DNA of 10,503 nt from Brevundimonas sp. Its GTDB lineage: Bacteria; Pseudomonadota; Alphaproteobacteria; Caulobacterales; Caulobacteraceae. The stretch covers positions 1 through 10,503 of the forward strand of contig JAVHYH010000111.1 in the NCBI GenBank assembly GCA_031119155.1, written 5' to 3'. The translations under genes and the position numbers were made by a program. Shown in pieces: positions 6,315-10,503 of this stretch (the first letter of the stretch is position 1; every line of letters starts with the position of its first letter). The notes beneath the pieces were generated by a model. The model was not told where the DNA came from and ran no database searches. It saw only the letters and a list, made by a program, of their open reading frames with translations.

Positions 6315-6348
6315 GTCAATCTTCACTAGCCGGCGAGTGAGGATTGAC
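6315..6348. promoter_or_regulatory. 34-bp near-perfect palindrome: shared operator / divergent promoter region
   Basis: The left arm GTCAATCTTCACT (6315-6327) and right arm AGTGAGGATTGAC (6336-6348) are inverted repeats with one mismatch. The centre contains GCCGGC (6329-6334), a perfect palindrome. Overall 15 of 17 base pairs match about an axis at 6331.5, within a base or so of the midpoint between the start codons at 6237 (minus) and 6424 (plus). Each arm carries TTGAC reading outward (TTGACC leftward, TTGACG rightward), which suits paired -35 elements. No good -10 was found on either side. Binding by the TetR-type regulator at the end of the window is an inference. Confidence 0.7.
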
Positions 6349-6411
6349 GAGGCCCGGAATCGGTGAGACGGTGAACCCATGGCGCCGTCAGAGCGCTCGA
6401 GGAAACACCGA

Positions 6412-6420
6412 GGGAGGAAG
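6412..6420 (+). promoter_or_regulatory. Strong Shine-Dalgarno site of the second TonB receptor
   Basis: GGGAGGAAG contains GGAGG ending 6 nt before the ATG at 6424. This selects 6424 over the in-frame ATG at 6379, which has no such site and would put 15 charged residues before the signal peptide. Confidence 0.75.
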
Positions 6421-6423
6421 ACC

Positions 6424-8595
6424 ATGGGGCGCAAGCTCTGGCTCACCACATCCGCAGTCGCCCTGCTCTGGACGGGCGTTGCCCAAGCCCAGGACGCGGC
6501 GCCGCAGCAGACCGATCAACAGGAAGAAGCCACCTCGCTGGGCGACGTCGTCGTCACGGCCGAGCGCCGCACGACCAACCTGCAGGAAACCGCCGTCGCC
6601 GCCACCGTTCTGGCCGGCGAAAGCCTGGACGACCGCGGCGTCTTCTCGCTGGAGCAACTGCAGTTCGTGGCCCCGTCCACGACCGTCCAGAACTACGGCC
6701 AGGGCAATTTCTTCAACGTCCGCGGCATCGGCAAGTCCGAGGCCACCACCGCCATCGGCGTGGGCGTCACCACCTATCGTGACGGCGTGCCGGTCTTCCC
6801 GGGCTACTTCCAGGCCGAGCCCTACTACGACATCGGCGGTGTGGAGCTGCTGCGCGGTCCGCAAGGCACCTTCGCCGGCACCAACGCCACGGGCGGCGCC
6901 GTCTTCGTGACCTCCCGCAACCCCGACTTCACCGGCGTGAACGGCTATGTGATGGGTCAGGTCGGCAACTACGACAACCTGAAATTCCAGGGCGCGGTGA
7001 ACCTGCCGATCACCGACACCCTGGCCGCCCGCTTCGCCGTCAACAGCGAGCAGCGCTCCAGCTTCCACGAGATCACCGGCGCCTATCGCGGCAGCCCGGG
7101 CGACGTGGAATCGAACAGCGTCCGCGCCAGCTTCCTGTGGACCCCGACCCCGGCCCTGCGCGTCCTGCTGAAGGGCGACTACAACAACCTGGACTTCGGC
7201 GGCTACCCGGCCGACCCGGTGCTGGCGACCAACGATCCGTTCAAGATCACCGCCAACGGCCCGCACTCCGGCAAGGACGAGACGGCCCGTGTCTCGCTGA
7301 ACGTCAGCTACGTCTTCGACAACGGCGTCACCCTGCGTTCGATCACCGGCTACCAGGACGGCATCAGCGTCTTCTCGACCGATCTGGACGGCACCAGCGC
7401 GCTGAACAACACCTTCTATGACCGCGTCGAGGAAGAGGTCTGGTCGCAGGAAATCAACCTGGTTTCGCCGGACAACCAGCGCCTGACCTGGCTGCTGGGC
7501 GCCTTCTGGCAGCAAGACCATGTGACCTTCCCGGTCACCACCTTCCCGCAGGGCGCCTATCACGTCGGCTTCCCCGAGGGCGTGCTGGACTATTACATCT
7601 TCGGTGAGACGCCGAAGGACACCAAAGCCGTCTTCGGCCAGATCAGCTACGACATTTCGGACCGCCTGCAGATCCAGCTGGGCGCCCGCTGGTCGGAAAG
7701 CACCTCGCGCAACGAGAACGTCTATACGACCTACCCCGCCTTCGGACTGCAGCTGCTGCAGAACGACGAGGTCACGGCCGAAAAGACCACCGGCAAGCTG
7801 AGCATCAACTACAAGCTCGACGACAACAACTTCCTGTACGGCTTCGTCGCGACCGGCTTCAAGATGGGCGGGCTGAACGCACCGAACTTTTATGTCCCGG
7901 CCAGCTCCTTCGGCCCGGAAGACGTGATCGACTACGAGCTCGGCTGGAAGTCGACGATGTTCGGCGGCCGCGTCCGCACCCAGCTGGGCGCCTACTACAT
8001 GACCTACGAAGGCTTCCAGGTCATCGTCGGCGATCCGGCGGTGCCGCTGTTCAGCTCCATCGTCAACGTTCAGGACGACACGGTGCTGATGGGGCTCGAG
8101 GCCTCGGCCCAGGCGCGCATCAACGACTGGACCGTGGATGTCGGCGCCGCCGTGTCCCACTCGGAACTGGGCGACTTCTACGCCGCCGACCCGCGCATCT
8201 CGCGCACCGGAACCTGCAACGCGCAGACCGGCCCGGCCTCGGCCAACTGCCTGAACCTGGGCGGCAACACCCAGGGCTATGCGCCGGAGCTGACCTTCAA
8301 TGTCGGCGTCCAGTACGACTTCCAGATGGGCAATGGCGCGACCCTGTCGCCCCGGATCGACTATGCCCACATCGGCGAGGCCTGGACCAGCATCTTCAAC
8401 AATGCGGCCCTCGGCGACCGGCTGGAGGCCCGCAACCTGGTCAACCTGCTGCTCAGCTACAAGACCGACAACTGGACGGTGGCCGGCTATGTGCACAACG
8501 CCACCGACCAGACCTACATCGCCGCGGTCAACGCGGGCCTTCGTTACGCCGGCGCCCCGCGCCAGTTCGGCGTGAACCTGACGCGGACCTTCTGA
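6424..8595 (+). CDS. TonB-dependent outer-membrane receptor (no STN domain)
   Basis: A 723-residue outer-membrane active transporter. The signal peptide is textbook: MGRK, then a hydrophobic core, then a cleavage motif AQA about residue 22. After a short Gln-rich linker comes the TonB box (DVVVTAERR, 41-49). The plug (about 52-165) includes FFNVRGIG and GGVELLRGPQGTFAGTNATGGAV. The remainder is a 22-strand-type barrel ending VNLTRTF with terminal Phe. There is no STN domain, so this is a pure transporter. Cys598 and Cys609 lie 11 residues apart in a probable surface loop and could form a disulfide. The gene is divergent from the SDR across a palindromic operator and is followed by an acyl-CoA ligase after a hairpin. 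That suggests the cargo is an organic acid or lipid-like compound, not iron, but the ligand is unproven. The strong ribosome site suggests high expression. Confidence 0.92.
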   Translation: MGRKLWLTTSAVALLWTGVAQAQDAAPQQTDQQEEATSLGDVVVTAERRTTNLQETAVAATVLAGESLDDRGVFSLEQLQFVAPSTTVQNYGQGNFFNVRGIGKSEATTAIGVGVTTYRDGVPVFPGYFQAEPYYDIGGVELLRGPQGTFAGTNATGGAVFVTSRNPDFTGVNGYVMGQVGNYDNLKFQGAVNLPITDTLAARFAVNSEQRSSFHEITGAYRGSPGDVESNSVRASFLWTPTPALRVLLKGDYNNLDFGGYPADPVLATNDPFKITANGPHSGKDETARVSLNVSYVFDNGVTLRSITGYQDGISVFSTDLDGTSALNNTFYDRVEEEVWSQEINLVSPDNQRLTWLLGAFWQQDHVTFPVTTFPQGAYHVGFPEGVLDYYIFGETPKDTKAVFGQISYDISDRLQIQLGARWSESTSRNENVYTTYPAFGLQLLQNDEVTAEKTTGKLSINYKLDDNNFLYGFVATGFKMGGLNAPNFYVPASSFGPEDVIDYELGWKSTMFGGRVRTQLGAYYMTYEGFQVIVGDPAVPLFSSIVNVQDDTVLMGLEASAQARINDWTVDVGAAVSHSELGDFYAADPRISRTGTCNAQTGPASANCLNLGGNTQGYAPELTFNVGVQYDFQMGNGATLSPRIDYAHIGEAWTSIFNNAALGDRLEARNLVNLLLSYKTDNWTVAGYVHNATDQTYIAAVNAGLRYAGAPRQFGVNLTRTF

Positions 8596-8601
8596 CCGCG
8601 A

Positions 8602-8638
8602 GGGGCGGCGGCCTCCGGGTCGTCGCCCCGCCCTTCCC
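8602..8638 (+). terminator. Intrinsic terminator or attenuator between receptor and acyl-CoA ligase genes
   Basis: A 12-bp stem (8602-8613 with 8618-8629) contains two G-U wobbles and a TCCG tetraloop, and starts 6 nt after the receptor stop. A pyrimidine-rich GCCCTTCCCTCTTT tail follows in place of a clean T run, so termination may be partial. The ligase gene starts 43 nt after the stem in the same direction. Some read-through would give more receptor than ligase transcript. Confidence 0.6.
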
Positions 8639-8672
8639 TCTTTCCTGTACTCGTCTGGACCACCGCCCAAGG

Positions 8673-10262
8673 ATGACTGCTTCCCTCCCCGGCCTCATGC
8701 AGGACTACGCGCTGACCGTGGACCGCTTCCTCGACCACGGGGCCAAGTGGCATGGACAGGCGCAGGTGGTCACCGCCGGCGGCCCCGACGGCGACGCGGG
8801 CATCGGTTACGGCGACCTGAGGGTGCGCGCCAACCGGTTGTCCGGCGCCCTGCTGGACCTTGGGCTGAAGCCCGGCGACCGCATCGCCACCCTGGCCTGG
8901 AACACCCAGCATCACGTCGAGGTCTGGTACGCCGCCATGGGCGTCGGACTGGTCTGCCACACCCTCAACCCCCGCCTGACCATCGCCCATCTGGCCGCCA
9001 TGGTGGCCAAGGCGGACGACCGGGTGCTGGCCGTCGGCACGGGCCTGCGCGACATCGCCGAAGCCCTGCTGGACGCCTGCCCCTCGCTGGAGCGGCTGAT
9101 CCTTCTGGATGGCGAGACGCCCGAGGCCGGCCGGACCGACGTTCTGGCCCTCGAGACACTGCTGGCCGATCGCGGGCGCCCCGCCGTCTGGGGCGATTTC
9201 GACGAGCGCTCGCTGGCCGGCCTCTGCTTCACCTCCGGCACGACCGGCGCGCCCAAGGGTGTCGGCTACACCCACCGCTCCAACTATCTGCACACCCTGC
9301 GCGCCCTGCAGGCGGACTCCATCGCCCTGACCGCTGCCGACAGCGTGCTGGTCGCGGTCCCCATGTTCCACGCCAACGCCTGGGGCCTGCCGTTCGCGGC
9401 GCCGGCGGTCGGCGCCAATCTGGTCCTGCCGGGCCGTGTCACCGACGGCGCCAGCCTGGCCCGGCTGATCGACAGGCATCAGGTCACCGTCGCCGTCGGC
9501 GTGCCGACCGTCTGGCTGGGCCTGCTGGATCATCTGGATGCCACCGGCGGCCAGACCCACAGCCTCGAGCGGGTCATCATCGGCGGCTCCAGCTGCCCCG
9601 ACAGCCTGCTGAAACGGATGGAGAGCCGGTTCGGCGCCACGGTGCAGACCAGCTGGGGCATGACCGAACTGTCGCCGCTGGGCGCCATCTCTCCGCGCAC
9701 CGACCAGCCGGGCGCCGCCCGAGGGTCGGGCCGTCCGCCGCTGGGGCTGGACCTGCTGCTGACCGACGCCGACGGCCAGCCCCTGCCGGATCAGCGCGAC
9801 GGCGTCGGCCATCTGAAGGTGAAGGGCCAGAGCGTCGTGAACCGCTATTTCGGCGCCGAGACCACCGCGACGGATCAGGACGGCTGGTTCGACACGGGCG
9901 ACCTGGCGTCGCTCGACGAGGCCGGAAACCTGACCCTGGCGGGCCGCTCCAAGGACCTGATCAAGTCGGGCGGCGAGTGGATCAATCCGGTCGAGATCGA
10001 GGAGATCATCGGCGCCTTGCCGTCGGTCGGTCTGGTCGCCGTGATCGGTCGCGCGGACCCCAAATGGGGCGAGCGCCCGCTGATGGTCATCGAGCCCGCG
10101 CGCGGGCAGGAGATCGAGGACGATGAGCTGAAGGCCGCCCTGAAGGGACAGGTCGCCGACTGGTGGATCCCCGAGCGCGTGGTGCGGGTGGAAGCGATGC
10201 CGCTGGCCGCCACCGGAAAGATCAACAAGACCGTGCTTCGCGCTACCTATGGGGGCGCATAG
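8673..10262 (+). CDS. AMP-forming acyl-CoA synthetase (fatty-acid/carboxylate-CoA ligase)
   Basis: A 529-residue ANL-superfamily ligase that activates a carboxylic acid to its CoA thioester through an acyl-adenylate, in the cytoplasm. Motifs in order: the P-loop FTSGTTGAPKGV (186-197), PMFHANAWG (230-238), the A5 motif TSWGMTELSP (326-335), the A7 motif DGWFDTGDL with Asp410 as ribose ligand, the A8 hinge GRSKDLIKSGGEWINPVEIE (424-443), and A10 ATGKINK with catalytic Lys516. The N-terminus (LPGLMQDYALTVDRFLDH) and overall length match the medium/long-chain and 3-methylmercaptopropionyl-CoA ligase group, not acetyl-CoA synthetases (which are longer). The chain length it prefers cannot be read off. 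The ATG at 8673 is preceded immediately by AAGG, so initiation may be weak. The stop is 1 nt before the TetR gene, so the two are probably co-transcribed. Confidence 0.93.
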   Translation: MTASLPGLMQDYALTVDRFLDHGAKWHGQAQVVTAGGPDGDAGIGYGDLRVRANRLSGALLDLGLKPGDRIATLAWNTQHHVEVWYAAMGVGLVCHTLNPRLTIAHLAAMVAKADDRVLAVGTGLRDIAEALLDACPSLERLILLDGETPEAGRTDVLALETLLADRGRPAVWGDFDERSLAGLCFTSGTTGAPKGVGYTHRSNYLHTLRALQADSIALTAADSVLVAVPMFHANAWGLPFAAPAVGANLVLPGRVTDGASLARLIDRHQVTVAVGVPTVWLGLLDHLDATGGQTHSLERVIIGGSSCPDSLLKRMESRFGATVQTSWGMTELSPLGAISPRTDQPGAARGSGRPPLGLDLLLTDADGQPLPDQRDGVGHLKVKGQSVVNRYFGAETTATDQDGWFDTGDLASLDEAGNLTLAGRSKDLIKSGGEWINPVEIEEIIGALPSVGLVAVIGRADPKWGERPLMVIEPARGQEIEDDELKAALKGQVADWWIPERVVRVEAMPLAATGKINKTVLRATYGGA

Positions 10263-10263
10263 G

Positions 10264-10503
10264 ATGGCCGCCGTCTCCATTATCGAGTCGGCGTTTGACC
10301 CAGAAGGCGCGCCGAACCGCCCCGAGGTTCCGGCCATGACCACCCCGATCCGCAAGCCGCGTCGCAAGGCCGAACAGCGCGCCGAAAGCTTGGAACAGTT
10401 GCTCGACGCGGCGGAGGAGCTGTTCTCCCAGCACGGCTTCTACGGCGTCACGATCAAGGACATCGCCGACAAGGTCGGGGTCCACAAGTCGCTGGTCCAC
10501 TAC
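10264..10503 (+). CDS. TetR/AcrR-family transcriptional regulator, 5' part only
   Basis: The first 80 codons of a TetR-type repressor that runs off the right edge. The DNA-binding domain is clear: LLDAAEELFSQHGFYGVTIK, then the helix-turn-helix DIADKVGVHKSLVHY with the usual aromatic end of the recognition helix. The ATG at 10264 follows the ligase stop by 1 nt and has GGGGG 8 nt upstream. A second in-frame ATG at 10336, with GAGG 8 nt upstream, would give a more typical short N-terminus before the domain, so the true start is uncertain between the two. The ligand-binding domain is outside the window. Its position at the end of the receptor/ligase cluster makes it the likely regulator of that cluster and the candidate protein for the palindrome at 6315-6348. 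That link is inferred. Confidence 0.88.
   Translation, partial: MAAVSIIESAFDPEGAPNRPEVPAMTTPIRKPRRKAEQRAESLEQLLDAAEELFSQHGFYGVTIKDIADKVGVHKSLVHY

Noticed and set aside
6315..6348. Reading the palindrome as another FNR box
   Set aside because: The TCAA and TTGA halves are in the opposite order and far apart (TCAA...TTGA), so the FNR dyad TTGA-N6-TCAA is not present.
6379..6423. Earlier ATG for the second TonB receptor
   Set aside because: It would add 15 mostly charged residues before a classic signal peptide and lacks a ribosome site, while GGGAGGAAG stands correctly before the ATG at 6424.
6388..8670. Long minus-strand open frame opposite the second TonB receptor
   Set aside because: High-GC shadow of the receptor gene: its translation is low-complexity Gly/Ala/Val/Arg with no domain, whereas the plus-strand frame has a signal peptide, TonB box, plug and barrel.
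10290..10308. GAGTCGGCGTTTGAC near the TetR start as a second copy of the palindrome arm
   Set aside because: It resembles the right arm AGTGAGGATTGAC only loosely, needs an extra base, and has no inverted partner; chance in GC-rich coding sequence is likely.
8544..10367. Minus-strand open frame opposite the acyl-CoA ligase
   Set aside because: Shadow of a gene with all ANL motifs on the plus strand; the opposite translation has no recognisable domain.

Overview
The window is very GC-rich (well over 60% by eye), densely coding DNA. It has two large TonB-dependent outer-membrane receptors, a FecI/FecR surface-signalling pair and a divergent FNR-type regulator with an alphaproteobacterial cysteine pattern. 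This suggests an aerobic, oligotrophic alphaproteobacterium, most likely a Caulobacterales member such as Brevundimonas or Caulobacter. The taxon is inferred from gene content and style, not from a marker gene. I see no tRNA, rRNA, CRISPR array, insertion sequence, integrase or other sign of recent transfer.

Layout. (1) Bases 1-747: the 5' part of an Fnr/FixK-type oxygen-responsive regulator on the minus strand, and divergent from it a small unrecognised gene (346-747). A near-consensus FNR/FixK box (297-310) lies between them. (2) Bases 802-4620: a tightly packed cell-surface-signalling operon of an ECF sigma factor, a FecR-type anti-sigma factor/regulator and a TonB-dependent transducer carrying an N-terminal STN domain. 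The last two genes overlap by GTGA. (3) Bases 4621-4869: an intergenic stretch with a weak hairpin just after the receptor and a strong terminator-like hairpin plus T6 directly before the next gene. (4) Bases 4870-5334: an Ada-like protein with the metal/phosphotriester domain and an AraC-type helix-turn-helix but no methyltransferase domain. It ends 3 nt from a convergent gene. (5) Bases 5338-10503: a probable uptake and catabolic cluster. It holds an HSD17B4-like short-chain dehydrogenase (minus strand), a second TonB-dependent receptor (plus strand), an AMP-forming acyl-CoA ligase and the start of a TetR-family regulator.

How the parts may work together. In the second receptor module, the receptor would import a carboxylic, lipid-like substrate. 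The ligase would activate it to a CoA thioester, and the dehydrogenase would oxidise a 3-hydroxyacyl-CoA type intermediate. The TetR protein, whose gene starts 1 nt after the ligase gene, is the obvious candidate regulator. A 34-bp near-perfect palindrome (6315-6348) sits midway between the divergent dehydrogenase and receptor start codons and carries a TTGAC motif pointing outward in each arm, so one repressor could shut both promoters. The substrate cannot be read from the sequence. In the FecIRA-like module, ligand binding at the STN receptor would be relayed through FecR to the sigma factor; its ligand is also unknown.

The window is mostly ordinary in its protein families. The parts most worth checking are regulatory: the shared palindrome, the FNR box and the hairpin abutting the ada-like gene. 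The uncharacterised 133-residue protein beside the FNR box is also worth checking.
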